Below, one piece after another: positions 30,402-40,244 of a stretch of 64,000 nt of DNA. The position numbers and the translations under genes were made by a program. The notes beneath the pieces were generated by a model that was given only the letters and a program-made list of their open reading frames with translations, was not told the origin of the DNA and made no database searches. Position 1 is the stretch's first letter; each line of letters begins with the position of its first letter. The stretch comes from Pararhizobium capsulatum DSM 1112 (GTDB taxonomy: Bacteria > Pseudomonadota > Alphaproteobacteria > Rhizobiales > Rhizobiaceae), in NCBI RefSeq assembly GCF_030814475.1, contig NZ_JAUSVF010000001.1, forward strand, positions 889,001 through 953,000. The letters are read 5' to 3'.

Positions 30402-30821
30402 ATGATTGAAAACAAAAAGAAGCCGAATCCGATCGACATCCATGTCGGTAGCCGGATTCGCCTTCGTCGCACCATGCTGGGCATGAGCCAGGAAAAGCTT
30501 GGGGAAGCTCTTGGCATCACGTTCCAGCAAATTCAGAAGTATGAAAAGGGAACCAACCGGGTCGGCGCCAGCCGTCTTCAGAACATTTCGGGCATCCTGA
30601 ACGTTCCGGTTTCTTTCTTTTTCGAAGATGCTCCGGGCGAAAACACGTCCGGTGCTCCTGGAATGGCGGAAGCTTCAAGTTCGAACTACGTGGTTGATTT
30701 TCTGTCTTCTTCGGAAGGCCTGCAGCTCAACCGCGCCTTCGTGAAGATCGGCGATCCCAAGGTTCGCCGCAAGATTGTTGACCTCGTCAAGGCGCTGGCG
30801 GCGGAAGCTGAAGCCGAATAA
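30402..30821 (+). CDS. praR: Helix-turn-helix transcriptional regulator, PraR/PhrR type
   Basis: A 139-aa XRE-family repressor. The HTH spans about residues 15-72 ('IRLRRTMLGMSQEKLGEALG', then 'FQQIQKYEKGTNRV'). The C-terminal half is lineage-specific. In Sinorhizobium the phrR gene lies downstream of actA (lnt) and responds to low pH; the Rhizobium leguminosarum orthologue praR represses biofilm and quorum-sensing genes. Position between lnt and metK supports orthology. A strong terminator follows 22 bp after the stop codon. Confidence 0.88.
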   Translation: MIENKKKPNPIDIHVGSRIRLRRTMLGMSQEKLGEALGITFQQIQKYEKGTNRVGASRLQNISGILNVPVSFFFEDAPGENTSGAPGMAEASSSNYVVDFLSSSEGLQLNRAFVKIGDPKVRRKIVDLVKALAAEAEAE

Positions 30822-30843
30822 GGCAGACGCAAGCTACTGATGC

Positions 30844-30875
30844 AAAAAAAGCGGCCGCAAAGTGCCGCTTTTTTT
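30844..30875. terminator. Rho-independent terminator after praR
   Basis: AAAAAAAGCGGC pairs with GCCGCTTTTTTT around an 8-nt loop. The T-run of seven on the plus strand fits termination of praR before the metK promoter region. Confidence 0.92.
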
Positions 30876-30955
30876 GTGCCTTTGGAAAATTTCGGTCCGT
30901 TCGGGAAAGCTAATTCCCTGCGCATTCGCCAGAAGCACATTCTTTTCGTGACTTT

Positions 30956-30985
30956 GACATAAAGATATATTTATATCCTTGTGTC
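30956..30985. promoter_or_regulatory. Long palindromic operator upstream of metK, SahR-like candidate
   Basis: A 30-bp interrupted palindrome. The left half is GACATAAAGATATAT and the right half is its near complement ending CCTTGTGTC. The two ends GACA and TGTC match exactly, and the core is AT-rich in a GC-rich genome. It lies 63 bp before the metK start codon. Its form, around ATAAAGATAT, resembles what I recall of proteobacterial SahR sites, which control SAM-cycle genes; that name is an inference. Confidence 0.55.
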
Positions 30986-31048
30986 ACTGCTATCTGATGT
31001 CAGGCCTACGAACACTGACAGACGTCTTTCATTGAGGGGAATTCCCGC

Positions 31049-32305
31049 ATGCGTGCCAACTACCTGTTTACAAGCGAGTCCGTGGCCGAAGGTCATCCCG
31101 ACAAGGTCTGCGACCGGATTTCCGACGAAATCGTCGATCTCGTCTACCGTGAAGCCGGCAAGACCGGCGTTGATCCCTGGAGCGTCCGTATCGCTTGTGA
31201 AACGCTCGCAACCACCAATCGCGTGGTCATCGCCGGTGAAGTGCGCCTCCCGCCCAGCCTGATGAAGACCGACAAGGATGGCAACTCGGTCATCAACCCC
31301 TCCAAATTCAAGTCCGCAGCGCGCAAGGCCATCCGCGAGATTGGCTATGAGCAGAGCGGCTTCCATTGGAAGAGCGCCAGGATCGACGTGCTCCTGCATT
31401 CGCAATCGGCCGATATCGCCCAGGGCGTCGACAGCGCGGCCGACAAGCAGGGCGACGAGGGGGCTGGCGATCAGGGCATCATGTTCGGCTATGCCTGCCG
31501 CGAAACGGCGGACCTCATGCCGGCGCCGATCTATTACTCGCACCGTATCCTGCATCTGCTCGCTGCCGCCCGTAAGAAGGGCGAAGGCGATGCCGGCAAG
31601 CTCGGCCCCGATGCCAAGAGCCAGGTGACGGTCCGCTATGTCGACGGCAAGCCGTCCGAGGTCGCTTCGATCGTACTCTCCACACAGCATCTCGACGAGA
31701 GCTGGGATAGCGACAAGGTACGGTCGGTGGTGGAGCCCTATATCCGCGAAGCGCTGCATGACATCGCCATCGCTGATGATTGCAACTGGTACATCAACCC
31801 GACCGGCAAGTTCGTGATTGGCGGCCCGGATGGCGACGCAGGCCTCACTGGCCGCAAGATCATCGTCGACACCTATGGTGGCGCGGCCCCCCATGGCGGC
31901 GGCGCGTTCTCCGGCAAGGATACGACCAAGGTCGACCGTTCGGCTGCCTATGTCGCGCGTTATCTCGCCAAGAACGTCGTTGCCGCAGGCCTCGCTGATC
32001 GTTGCACGATCCAGCTTTCCTACGCGATCGGCGTTGCTCAGCCCCTGTCGATCTACGTTGACCTGCACGGCACCGGCAAGGTGACCGAGGATGAGGTTGA
32101 AGCCGCTATTCGCAAGACGATCGATCTCTCGCCCTCGGGCATCCGCCGGCATCTCGATCTCAACAAGCCGATCTATGCCAAGACGTCCGCCTATGGCCAT
32201 TTCGGCCGCAAGGCCGGTCGGGATGGATCGTTCTCCTGGGAGAAGCTCGATCTCGTCAAGCCGCTCAAGGATGCTCTGAAAGAGAACGGGCTGAAGGCTG
32301 CCTGA
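31049..32305 (+). CDS. metK: S-adenosylmethionine synthase
   Basis: A 418-aa enzyme making SAM from methionine and ATP. It has the signatures '[20 protein letters not shown]', '[12 protein letters not shown]' (ATP-binding GAGDQG) and 'GGGAFSGKD' (P-loop-like). It is somewhat longer than E. coli MetK, as usual in Rhizobiales. GAGGGG lies about 10 nt before the start. The upstream region carries a long palindromic operator, and no SAM riboswitch fold was recognised. A terminator follows before trmB. Confidence 0.97.
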   Translation: MRANYLFTSESVAEGHPDKVCDRISDEIVDLVYREAGKTGVDPWSVRIACETLATTNRVVIAGEVRLPPSLMKTDKDGNSVINPSKFKSAARKAIREIGYEQSGFHWKSARIDVLLHSQSADIAQGVDSAADKQGDEGAGDQGIMFGYACRETADLMPAPIYYSHRILHLLAAARKKGEGDAGKLGPDAKSQVTVRYVDGKPSEVASIVLSTQHLDESWDSDKVRSVVEPYIREALHDIAIADDCNWYINPTGKFVIGGPDGDAGLTGRKIIVDTYGGAAPHGGGAFSGKDTTKVDRSAAYVARYLAKNVVAAGLADRCTIQLSYAIGVAQPLSIYVDLHGTGKVTEDEVEAAIRKTIDLSPSGIRRHLDLNKPIYAKTSAYGHFGRKAGRDGSFSWEKLDLVKPLKDALKENGLKAA

Positions 32306-32343
32306 TCCCGCCTCTGGACGGACAACGGCATAAAACAGTAAAG

Positions 32344-32379
32344 AGCGGGTGCTTCTTGCCGGAAGCGCCCGCTTTTCTA
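32344..32379 (+). terminator. Rho-independent terminator after metK
   Basis: AGCGGGTGCTTC and GAAGCGCCCGCT form a 12-bp stem with one mismatched position and a 6-nt loop, followed by TTTCT. It lies 38 bp after the metK stop and just before the trmB start. Confidence 0.8.
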
Positions 32380-32398
32380 TAACCGAGAGACCGCAGAC

Positions 32399-33097
32399 AT
32401 GACCGAACAGCACCCCAGCCGCTCGACCGAAGCCTTCTTCGGACGCCGCAAGGGCAAGCCTTTGCGCGCGCTGCAGGCAGCGCATCTGGAAACGGTTCTG
32501 CCATTGTTGCGGCTCGATCTGGCGTCGCAGGCGCCGGCCGATATCAAGACGCTGTTTCGCCATCCCGTCGATCGGGTGCGGCTGGAAATCGGTTTCGGCG
32601 GCGGTGAACACCTGATCCATCGCGCGGTGGAAAACCCCACGACCGGTTTCATGGGTGTCGAGCCCTTCGTGAATTCGATGGCAAAGCTTGTCGGTCAGAT
32701 CGAGGAAAAAGGTGCTGAGAACATCCGGCTGCATGACGACGACGCGACCCAGGTTCTCGACTGGTTGCCGGAAGCATCGATCGACCAGATCGACCTGCTC
32801 TATCCCGACCCGTGGCCCAAGCGCAAACACTGGAAGCGCCGCTTCGTCTCGAAGGTCAATCTCGAACGTTTTGCCCGCGTTCTGAAGCCGGGCGGCGTGT
32901 TCTGCTTCGCGTCCGATATCGATACTTACGTAAACTGGACGCTCGCAAAATGCCGGGATCACGCGTCCTTTGAATGGACCGCGGAGAATGCCTCCGACTG
33001 GCTGACACCGTTCGCCGGTTGGCCAAGCACGCGCTACGAGGCAAAAGCGCGCCGTGAAGGCCGAAGCTCCGCCTATCTTACCTTCCGCCGCGTCTGA
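32399..33097 (+). CDS. trmB: tRNA (guanine-N7-)-methyltransferase
   Basis: A 232-aa Rossmann methyltransferase making m7G46 in tRNA. It shows motif I '[15 protein letters not shown]' (about residues 62-76), the catalytic '[17 protein letters not shown]' (about 138-154) and the C-terminal '[13 protein letters not shown]' that contacts tRNA. It lies directly after metK, the producer of its cofactor, an arrangement common in Rhizobiales, though a terminator separates the two genes. Confidence 0.95.
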   Translation: MTEQHPSRSTEAFFGRRKGKPLRALQAAHLETVLPLLRLDLASQAPADIKTLFRHPVDRVRLEIGFGGGEHLIHRAVENPTTGFMGVEPFVNSMAKLVGQIEEKGAENIRLHDDDATQVLDWLPEASIDQIDLLYPDPWPKRKHWKRRFVSKVNLERFARVLKPGGVFCFASDIDTYVNWTLAKCRDHASFEWTAENASDWLTPFAGWPSTRYEAKARREGRSSAYLTFRRV

Positions 33098-33122
33098 CAG
33101 GCGGGCGGCAAACCTCATGAAA

Positions 33123-33155
33123 GCGGCGGCTCGCCGAAAAAGATCGGCGCGCCGC
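33123..33155. terminator. Hairpin between converging trmB and DUF1150 genes
   Basis: GCGGCG...CGCCGA pairs with TCGGCGCGCCGC, with a 3-nt bulge and a 5-6 nt A-rich loop. There is no T-run on either strand, so it may be a weak or Rho-assisted terminator between trmB (+) and the DUF1150 gene (-). Confidence 0.4.
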
Positions 33156-33162
33156 GGTACTT

Positions 33163-33420
33163 CTAATGCAGGCTGACGGTCCGCAGATCGTCTTCGGCTG
33201 CCTTGAAGAATGTGCTGGAACGGTTGTCGGTCAGAAGGATAGGCGTGCCGTCGGCGCCGAAAAGAGCCCAGAGATCAAGGCCTGGGTCCATGTCGGGAGC
33301 TTCCGGAAAGCAGCGCGATACTTCATCCGAGCGCATCTTTCTGATGTAACCGACTTCTCCGGCGCCGAGATGGGCCAGATCGTTCTTCGAAAGGTGCGTG
33401 TCGACGTGTTTCAGTCCCAT
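33163..33420 (-). CDS. DUF1150 family small protein
   Basis: An 85-aa protein with no recognised catalytic motif. The pattern 'LAHLGAGEVGYIRKMRSDEV' followed by 'WALFGADGTPILLTDNR' is characteristic of DUF1150, a small alphaproteobacterial family usually encoded directly downstream of an Hsp20 gene, as here. The function is unknown; the linkage suggests a role in heat or aggregation stress. The gap to the Hsp20 stop is 138 bp, so co-transcription is plausible but not shown. Confidence 0.75.
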   Translation of the reverse strand: MGLKHVDTHLSKNDLAHLGAGEVGYIRKMRSDEVSRCFPEAPDMDPGLDLWALFGADGTPILLTDNRSSTFFKAAEDDLRTVSLH

Positions 33421-33558
33421 GAGTCTCGCTCCGTGGTTTACGGTCGGGCATTTGAGATGCCCGATTCGTAAGACTTGAATTTCCGACCAACCCAGGAAAA
33501 CCTAGGGTCTAGCGCCTGTCGCTGGTCGTTCAAGCGGTCGGGTGACCCGTCCGCAATC

Positions 33559-33990
33559 CTAGTCTGGGACCAAAATATTAATTTTCTTTACCATACGGGA
33601 GGGTTCGGGCCGCACGAGGTCGATGGAGAGCAATCCGTTGCGCAATTCGGCCTTCAGGACCTGCATTCCATCGGCCAGCATGAATGTCCGCTGGAACTGC
33701 CGGGCGGCGATGCCCCGGTGCAGATATTCACGTTCAACGGTCTCGATCTGGCGTCCGCGGATCACGAACTGATTGTCCTCGGCGGTGACTTCTAGATCAT
33801 CCTCTGAGAAGCCCGCAACGGCCAATGTGATGCGAAGACGTTCGGGCTGATCGGTGGTGTCGTCGCGATGCACGCGCTCGATATTGTAGGGCGGATAGCC
33901 GTCATTGCCTTTGGCGATGCGCTTGAGCGTGCTTTCCATGGCATCGAAACCGAGCATCAGGGGGCTCGTGAAAGGCGGCAGGCGGCTCAT
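33559..33990 (-). CDS. Hsp20/alpha-crystallin small heat shock protein
   Basis: A 143-aa small heat shock protein of the rhizobial class A/IbpA-like type. The alpha-crystallin domain spans about residues 40-130 ('RITLAVAGFSEDDLEV', 'REYLHRGIAARQFQRTF', 'LRNGLLSIDL'). The C-terminal 'INILV' is an IxI/V-type oligomerisation motif. It binds unfolding proteins for later refolding. A strong AAGGACAAGGAC precedes the ATG. No convincing ROSE-type RNA thermometer was recognised in the short upstream region shared with the divergent nucleoside hydrolase gene. Confidence 0.92.
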   Translation of the reverse strand: MSRLPPFTSPLMLGFDAMESTLKRIAKGNDGYPPYNIERVHRDDTTDQPERLRITLAVAGFSEDDLEVTAEDNQFVIRGRQIETVEREYLHRGIAARQFQRTFMLADGMQVLKAELRNGLLSIDLVRPEPSRMVKKINILVPD

Positions 33991-34177
33991 GTCCTTGTCC
34001 TTGTAATCAAGCGACTTCGGGGTGGGCGACGGAGAGGGCAGGCGACATCATGGTGGATCCGCATGGGCAGCATCCGCCGGCCAGAATATGGTAGTTGTGC
34101 GCAATCAGTACAAGGCGCTTGCGCCGGGGGAGTGTGCAAATCATAGTCCGCACCGGAAATCTCAGGGAGTGCAGGAC

Positions 34178-35122
34178 ATGGCCGCGGCCAGGAAAATCAT
34201 CATCGACAGCGATCCCGGTCAGGACGACGCCGCGGCCATCATGCTGGCCCTTGGCAGCCCGGAGGAGCTCGATATCCTCGGCATCACCACCGTTGCCGGC
34301 AACGTCCCCCTGGCCCTGACCTCGCGCAATGCCCGCGTGGTTTGCGAACTCTCCGGCAGGCCGGACATCAAGGTCTTCGAGGGCGCCGACAAGCCGCTGC
34401 TGCGCCAGTTGGTGACGGCCGAGCACGTCCACGGCAAGACGGGCCTCGACGGACCCGTCGTCGACGAGCCAACGATGCCGGTCCAGGAACAGCACGCCGT
34501 CGATTTCATCGTCGAAACCATTCTTGCTGAAGATGCGGGCACGGTTACGCTCTGCACGCTCGGCTGCCTGACCAATATTGCGCTTGCGCTGCAGAAGGCG
34601 CCGGAGATTGCGCCACGCATTCGCGAGCTGGTGATGATGGGCGGTGGTTTCTTCGAGGGGGGAAACATCACGCCGGCGGCCGAATTCAACATCTATGTCG
34701 ATCCTGATGCGGCAAAGATCGTTTTTGCCTCGGGTATCCCGATCGTCATGATGCCGCTGGACGTAACGCACCGTGTGCTCACCTACAAGCACCGGGTTGA
34801 GAAGATCCGCGCTATCGGATCGCGCCCGGCTGTCGCCATGGCCGAGATGCTGGATTTCTTCGAGCGCTTCGATATCGAGAAATATGGCTCGGATGGCGGT
34901 CCGTTGCATGATCCGACGGTTATTGCCTACTTGTTGCGTCCCGAACTCTTCAAGGGACGCGACTGCAACGTCGAAATCGAAACGACGTCCGAATTGACGG
35001 TCGGCATGACCGTGGTCGACTGGTGGCAGGTGACCGGCCGCAAGCACAATGCCAGGGTCATGCGTGAAGTGGACGACCAGGGCTTCTTCGATCTCCTGAC
35101 CGAGCGGCTCGCACGGCTCTAA
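34178..35122 (+). CDS. Nucleoside hydrolase (inosine/uridine-preferring family)
   Basis: A 314-aa enzyme that splits the N-glycosidic bond of ribonucleosides. The calcium/ribose-binding signature is 'IIIDSDPGQDDAAA' (Asp10, Asp12, Asp16, Asp17). A second Asp-rich loop is 'DGGPLHDPTVIAYLL', and 'TLGCLTNIALAL' is typical of the family. The ATG at 34178 has GGGAG 8 nt upstream; an upstream in-frame ATG at 34022 would give a non-homologous leader. A ribokinase lies 3 kb downstream on the other strand, so ribose released here could be phosphorylated. A perfect terminator follows. Confidence 0.9.
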   Translation: MAAARKIIIDSDPGQDDAAAIMLALGSPEELDILGITTVAGNVPLALTSRNARVVCELSGRPDIKVFEGADKPLLRQLVTAEHVHGKTGLDGPVVDEPTMPVQEQHAVDFIVETILAEDAGTVTLCTLGCLTNIALALQKAPEIAPRIRELVMMGGGFFEGGNITPAAEFNIYVDPDAAKIVFASGIPIVMMPLDVTHRVLTYKHRVEKIRAIGSRPAVAMAEMLDFFERFDIEKYGSDGGPLHDPTVIAYLLRPELFKGRDCNVEIETTSELTVGMTVVDWWQVTGRKHNARVMREVDDQGFFDLLTERLARL

Positions 35123-35132
35123 CGCTACACAT

Positions 35133-35160
35133 GAAAACGGCGCCCGAGGGCGCCGTTTTC
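35133..35160. terminator. Bidirectional terminator after the nucleoside hydrolase gene
   Basis: GAAAACGGCGCCC and GGGCGCCGTTTTC make a perfect 12-bp stem around a tiny GAG-centred loop. A-tract and T-tract sides are symmetrical. It also faces the 3' end of the converging chemoreceptor gene. Confidence 0.88.
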
Positions 35161-35246
35161 ATGTTGAAACCACTTAAATTCCACGCTCTCCGCGTCATTC
35201 CCGGCCTGGTGCCGCGGATAACGGAGGAGAGCGTTGCGGCAGGCGA

Positions 35247-37622
35247 TCAGAACTCTTCCCAGCTGTCGGCAGCGAGTGCGTTTGCACCGGAGGTCTGCGG
35301 CATTGACTTCGTCGGGGTCGTATAGCGGGCAGGGGCAGGCTTTGCCGCGGCGTAGCTTGCCGGGGCCTTCGCCGGTGCGGCCGGTGTGCGCATGCGCTCG
35401 GCTGTACCCCGCAGCATGGCGGCTGACGACTGACCCTGGCGGGCGACCTGGAAGCGCGAGACGAGCGAGCTCAGCGTGCGGGCTTCTTCGTTCAGTGCCA
35501 TGCTGGCGGCTGTGGTTTCTTCGACCATGGCTGCGTTCTGCTGGGTCACCTGATCCATCTGGTTGACGGCGGTGTTGATCTCCTTGAGGCCGACGGCCTG
35601 TTCGGAAGCAGAGCCGGAGATCTGGCGGATGAGGCCGTTGATCTGGACAACCTGATCGGCGATCTTCTGCAGCGCACTGCCGGTCTGGCCGACGAGATCC
35701 ACGCCCTCGCGGACCTGTTCGGCCGAGGTGTTGATCAGCGCCTTGATTTCCTTGGCGGCATTGGCGGAGCGCTGGGCGAGCTCACGCACTTCCTGGGCGA
35801 CGACCGCGAACCCCTTGCCGGCATCACCGGCGCGGGCTGCCTCGACACCGGCGTTGAGCGCCAGCAGGTTGGTCTGGAAGGCGATTTCGTCGATGACGCC
35901 GATGATGCGGCTGACTTCGCCGGACGACTGCTCGATGCCCTTCATGGCCGAAATCGCCTTCTGGACGACTTCGCCGGACTTTTCAGCATCGCCGCTGGCC
36001 GATTCCACCGATTTGGCGGCAACCTTGGCATTGTCGGCGCTGGCATTGACCTGCGAGGTCAGCTGGTCGAGGGCGGCTGCGGTTTCCTCGAGGCTTGCGG
36101 CCTGTTGCTCCGTGCGGTGCGACAGGTCGTTGGCAGCCGACGAGATTTCGCCGGTACCGTTGCCGATGTTGTGGACGGACGCGTTGACGGTCTGGATGGT
36201 CTCTTCAAGGCTCTGCATCGCGGCATTGAAGTCGATTTTCAGCTGCGCGTATTCGCCCGGGAAATCGTCGGCAATGCGGTAGGCGAGATCACCGGCCGAC
36301 AGATGCGACAGACTCCTGCCGAGACGGGCGACGATATCGCGCTGGAGGGCGTTCGACTGAGCACGCTCGGCTTCCGTCATGTTGCGCTGTTCTTCCGACT
36401 GACGACGTTCGTGCTGAGCTTCGGCTTCCAGGCGCTTGGTATGGGCGAGCTGGTGGCGGAAACCTTCCAGGGCCTTGGCGACAGCGCCGGTTTCGTCGGT
36501 GCGGTCCTGGCCGGCGATCGGGTTGGTGTAGACGCCGCGGCCGAGGGCTTCGACGTCAGTCACAAGGCCGGTAAGGGGCTTCTGGACGAAGCGGCGAACG
36601 GCGAAATAAAGGCCGAGCATAACAGCTGCAAGAACAACGAGACCGCCAATGATCATCATGTAGGTCTGGTCATTGACCGGGGCGGCAATGGCGCTGCGCG
36701 GCACATCCACCAGAACGACCCAGCTCGTGTTGATATCGGGCAGGGCGAAGGGATAGATGATGCGGTCGAACGGTTCAGCTTCACTGAACTGAAGACCCTG
36801 GACAAGACCGGTTTTGCCGGAAGCGAGCGCCTCTTTGACGAGATCGACGCCGCCATCCTCATACGGCTTCATCAGCAGTTCCGGGATCGGAGCGACCAGC
36901 CAGTTGCCGTTCTGGGCAAGCAGAGTAACGCGGCCTGTGCCGAAGGGATGCAGCTTGCTCAGCTTTTCGGCAAGCGAATTCAGAGACACGTCGACGCCGC
37001 TGACGCCGATCATCTTGCCGCCCGATTTGACCGGATAGGCAATGGAAGCCATCGAGACTGCCTCACCGGTCGTCGTCTCCGAGTAAGGCGCAGACATCGC
37101 GCCCTTGCCGCTCTTGGCAGCCAGTGAATACCACTGGCCCTCATAATCGGATTCAAAGGCGGAGAAGCTGATGCCGCCGGTCTTGTTCTTGGTCCAGTAG
37201 GGGTTGAAGGCACCGGTCTTGCTGCCGCCAAGGTCTTTCTTTTCTACGTAGTCGGCAGCCTTGCCGTCAAAGGCAGCGTCCGGCGCTTCCGCGAACCAAC
37301 TGCCGAAGGCAAAGGCGTTGTTTTCAACGTTGGACTTCAAGATGCTGATGATCGACTTGCGATCAAGGAAGCCCCCTTCATGGCCAAGCCCGACCGAACC
37401 AGCCATCGAGCGGGCGGCACCGGCAAGTTCGCCGATGTCGCTTGCGACACCCGAGGCGATTGCCTTGGCTTCGGCCTCAGCCTGTTGGCGAACCAGCGTC
37501 TGCACGCGGTCCTGCGTCTGGGAAATGAGAACGTAGTTGGATGCAAGCAGGACGAGGGCGATTGTTCCACCCGTTACCGCGATGAGCTTTGTCGCCAGAG
37601 ATTTGGCTTGAAACTTGAGCAT
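35247..37622 (-). CDS. Methyl-accepting chemotaxis protein with dCache-type sensor
   Basis: A 791-aa chemoreceptor. Transmembrane helix 1 (about 13-33) is followed by a periplasmic double-Cache-type domain (about 35-310) with '[19 protein letters not shown]'. Helix 2 (about 318-340), HAMP-like segments and an MCP signalling domain follow. The conserved hairpin tip lies in '[20 protein letters not shown]'. The C-terminus ends in WEEF, similar to the NWETF tether used by CheR/CheB. The ligand is unknown; amino or organic acids are common for dCache receptors. GAGGGG precedes the ATG. Confidence 0.93.
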   Translation of the reverse strand: MLKFQAKSLATKLIAVTGGTIALVLLASNYVLISQTQDRVQTLVRQQAEAEAKAIASGVASDIGELAGAARSMAGSVGLGHEGGFLDRKSIISILKSNVENNAFAFGSWFAEAPDAAFDGKAADYVEKKDLGGSKTGAFNPYWTKNKTGGISFSAFESDYEGQWYSLAAKSGKGAMSAPYSETTTGEAVSMASIAYPVKSGGKMIGVSGVDVSLNSLAEKLSKLHPFGTGRVTLLAQNGNWLVAPIPELLMKPYEDGGVDLVKEALASGKTGLVQGLQFSEAEPFDRIIYPFALPDINTSWVVLVDVPRSAIAAPVNDQTYMMIIGGLVVLAAVMLGLYFAVRRFVQKPLTGLVTDVEALGRGVYTNPIAGQDRTDETGAVAKALEGFRHQLAHTKRLEAEAQHERRQSEEQRNMTEAERAQSNALQRDIVARLGRSLSHLSAGDLAYRIADDFPGEYAQLKIDFNAAMQSLEETIQTVNASVHNIGNGTGEISSAANDLSHRTEQQAASLEETAAALDQLTSQVNASADNAKVAAKSVESASGDAEKSGEVVQKAISAMKGIEQSSGEVSRIIGVIDEIAFQTNLLALNAGVEAARAGDAGKGFAVVAQEVRELAQRSANAAKEIKALINTSAEQVREGVDLVGQTGSALQKIADQVVQINGLIRQISGSASEQAVGLKEINTAVNQMDQVTQQNAAMVEETTAASMALNEEARTLSSLVSRFQVARQGQSSAAMLRGTAERMRTPAAPAKAPASYAAAKPAPARYTTPTKSMPQTSGANALAADSWEEF

Positions 37623-37925
37623 GAAGATCCCCTCGGGATGGCAGATTGGCGGTCGGGAGGCCGCAACGGGATGCAGACAGATGTTGGGAAATGCTCCCTC
37701 ATGGAGCGCCAGATGTCAGACGACATCGCAGGATCGAGCCGAAGCTGGCGGCAAGGCTCGCTGCACAGATCCTGAATAGCTGGAAGTTTATTAAAATTAG
37801 AACAACGTAAAAACCGAAAAGTTTGGTTTAAAAGGCGTTTTGGCCTTTCTGCCGCTTTGCGACACTCTTTGTCCCGATGGCGGACAACGAGGCAAGCGCA
37901 TCGCTATTTGCGGTTGTTTACCGTC
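37623..37925. other. Intergenic region upstream of the chemoreceptor gene
   Basis: This 303-bp gap holds no credible gene. It should contain the chemoreceptor promoter (reading leftwards); the stretch about 37780-37830 is AT-rich, but no clear sigma-70 hexamers were assigned. At 37832-37849 a small hairpin (aaaggc/gccttt) followed on the minus strand by a short T-run could be a weak terminator for ribokinase. Confidence 0.5.
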
Positions 37926-38825
37926 TCAGACGCGGGCATCCACGTCCTTGGCAAGGGGGATCGCCGGTTGGGCGCCGGGCTTCAGACAGGCAAGAGACCC
38001 GGCAACAGCTGCGCGGCGCAGGGCCGTCTCGAACGCCAGACCGGCATCAAGACCGGCTGCCAGATAACCGCAGAAGGTGTCGCCTGCACCCACGGTATCC
38101 ACCGGTTCGATTTTCAGGCCATCGGCACGGTAAAGCGTGCCATCCCTGAGGGCGACGACACCCTCGGCACCGAGCGTGACGATAATGGTCTGCCCGGTTT
38201 CACCCTGCAGCCTTCGCATTTCCTCAATGCGTTCGTCAGCAGACAGGCCGCTCTTTTCCGCAAGCAGTTCGAATTCGGTTTCGTTGGCAATAACGATATC
38301 GGCCATTCGTCCGAGACGCGCCGCATCAGCCGTCAGAGGCGCGATGTTGATCAGGGACCGGATACCGGCTTGACGGGCAGCGATGAGTGCCGTCTCGATC
38401 GCGGATGGGGGGACTTCGAGCTGCAGGACCAGCGTGTCGTTGGCGGACATCGCTGCGACGGCGGCACGGCCATCTTCGTCGCTGACCTTGCCGTTGGCGC
38501 CGGCCACGACGACGATGACGTTTTCACCATCTCCGCCGACGAGAATATGGGCGGTGCCGGTGGCCTCATCCACGGTCCTGGTCGCCGAAAGGTCGGTTCC
38601 GGCTTCCTTCATCAGCACCAGCGCATCTGCCGCGAAAGCGTCTGAGCCGACGGCGCCGGCCATGCGCACCTTGGCGCCGGCACGCGTGGCAGCGAGAGCC
38701 TGATTGGCACCCTTGCCACCGGCCGCAGTAGAAAAGCTGGTGCCGGCCACGGTCTCGCCGGGTTTCGGCAGGCGCGGGGTGGTGGCAATCAGGTCCATGT
38801 TGATGGAACCGAACACAGTGATCAT
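37926..38825 (-). CDS. rbsK: Ribokinase (PfkB family)
   Basis: A 299-aa sugar kinase phosphorylating ribose at O5. It shows the N-terminal 'VFGSINMDLIATTPRLPKPG', the PfkB signature 1 'AAGGKGANQALAATRAGA' (about residues 35-52) and signature 2 'DTVGAGDTFCGYLAAGL' with the catalytic Asp in GAGD (about 240-256). Ribose transporter genes are not adjacent. The nucleoside hydrolase at 34.2 kb may supply ribose. It is transcribed towards the chemoreceptor gene on the same strand. Confidence 0.92.
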   Translation of the reverse strand: MITVFGSINMDLIATTPRLPKPGETVAGTSFSTAAGGKGANQALAATRAGAKVRMAGAVGSDAFAADALVLMKEAGTDLSATRTVDEATGTAHILVGGDGENVIVVVAGANGKVSDEDGRAAVAAMSANDTLVLQLEVPPSAIETALIAARQAGIRSLINIAPLTADAARLGRMADIVIANETEFELLAEKSGLSADERIEEMRRLQGETGQTIIVTLGAEGVVALRDGTLYRADGLKIEPVDTVGAGDTFCGYLAAGLDAGLAFETALRRAAVAGSLACLKPGAQPAIPLAKDVDARV

Positions 38826-38908
38826 GAAAGCCTCCCCGGCCGTGTTGATACGGCACCATCAGGCACCGTTTTCGCTCAGTGATTTTGGCCGGACACTGCC
38901 CGAGAGCA

Positions 38909-40102
38909 TCAGTCCTCGTCAACCACCTTCAGCTTCAACTGGCCGAAACGATTTTCCGCCGTTCGCGACTCGGGGGCGGAGGACGCAGGTTTGCTGTCGA
39001 GTTCCAGGGCTTCGATACGGGCGCCGCGGCGCTTCAACTTGTCGGAGGAGACAAGAATGTCGTCCACGTCCTTCTGCGCCGAGGTGAAGTGACCATGCAA
39101 CTTGCGAATGCGTTCGTCCAGGCGACCGAGATCCTCCATCAGCCTGATGACTTCACCCTGGATCAGATGGGCCTGCTCACGCATCCGGGCATCGCGCAGG
39201 ATCGACTGGATCACCTGGATCGACAGCAGCAGAAGCGAGGGCGAAACGATGACGATGCGGGCGCGGTGCGCCTTCTGCACGATGGCCTCGAAATGCTCGT
39301 GGATTTCGGCAAAGATCGATTCGGAAGGCACGAAGAGAAAGGCCGTTTCCTGCGTTTCTCCTGCGATCAGATACTTGCCGGCGATATCGCGGACATGCAC
39401 CTCCATGTCTCGGCGAAACTGCAGGCCGGCCTGCCGCGCCGCCTCAGTGTCGCTCCCGGCGTTGCGGATGGCATTCCAGCTTTCCAGCGGAAACTTGGCA
39501 TCGACCACAAGCACGGGCTGACCGTTCGGCATGCGGATGGTGCAATCCGGTCGCGAACTGTTCGAAAGCGTCGGCTGGAAGGTATAGGCGCCCATTGGCA
39601 GGCCGTCGGCGATGATGGTCTCCATGCGAGACTGGCCAAAGGCGCCGCGCGTCTGCTTGTTGGAGAGGATATGCTGCAGCCCGGCCATGTCCTTGGCCAG
39701 CGACTGGATATTGTTCTGCGCCGTGTCGATCACGGCCAGTCGCTCCTGCAGCCGGCGCAGATTTTCGTGGGTCGCCTTCGTCTGCTCGGTGATCGACACG
39801 CCGAGACGATGGGTCATGCCATCGATGCGCTGGTTGATCGATTGGTTGAGTTCGGATTGCCGGGTGCCGAAAACCTCGGTCATCGCCGCGATCCGGCCTT
39901 GCATTTCCGTTTGTGCCGCGACGAGTGTCGCCATTCGCTCGTCCGCTTCGCGCGCCCGCCGCCGTTCGCGGCGCGCGCTGAAAACGATGCTGAGGACGAG
40001 CCCTGCCAGCAGGATCGCCCCCGCGGCAAGCAGGAGATCAGGCCCGATCGGATAGGTGCCGAGGATGAAAACTGGATTGTCGGTGCTGAAGATCGAATTC
40101 AT
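38909..40102 (-). CDS. rmuC: DNA recombination protein RmuC
   Basis: A 397-aa protein with an N-terminal membrane anchor (about 20-42), a coiled coil (about 45-130) and a PD-(D/E)XK-like nuclease domain ('VLVVDAKFPLESW'). The late motif 'VIVSPSLLLLSIQVIQSI' is typical of RmuC. RmuC limits inversion at short inverted repeats in E. coli and is now also discussed in phage defence. It is divergent from def, with a 142-bp intergenic region. Confidence 0.92.
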   Translation of the reverse strand: MNSIFSTDNPVFILGTYPIGPDLLLAAGAILLAGLVLSIVFSARRERRRAREADERMATLVAAQTEMQGRIAAMTEVFGTRQSELNQSINQRIDGMTHRLGVSITEQTKATHENLRRLQERLAVIDTAQNNIQSLAKDMAGLQHILSNKQTRGAFGQSRMETIIADGLPMGAYTFQPTLSNSSRPDCTIRMPNGQPVLVVDAKFPLESWNAIRNAGSDTEAARQAGLQFRRDMEVHVRDIAGKYLIAGETQETAFLFVPSESIFAEIHEHFEAIVQKAHRARIVIVSPSLLLLSIQVIQSILRDARMREQAHLIQGEVIRLMEDLGRLDERIRKLHGHFTSAQKDVDDILVSSDKLKRRGARIEALELDSKPASSAPESRTAENRFGQLKLKVVDED

Positions 40103-40244
40103 GGCGCAAAACTAGCAGGTTTTTCGATTGTTTCCAGATCAAAACAAGAACATTGCCGCCAGTCCAGCATTCGCAGTGCGTTGATGGCCAAAAATTCTTC
40201 GCAGGGAGAATTCCATCCGTCTTCAAGATCGGTTATGGGAGCCA

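Noticed and set aside
30876..31048. SAM riboswitch before metK
   Set aside because: I looked for SAM-II and similar pseudoknot patterns and saw no convincing paired elements; the palindrome at 30956 better explains the region.
30971..33118. 715-aa open frame on the minus strand opposite metK and trmB
   Set aside because: It spans two well-defined genes and the intervening terminator, which a real gene would not do.
33991..34080. ROSE-type RNA thermometer before the Hsp20 gene
   Set aside because: The leader is short and no U(U/C)GCU-type anti-Shine-Dalgarno segment opposite the AAGGACAAGGAC site was found.
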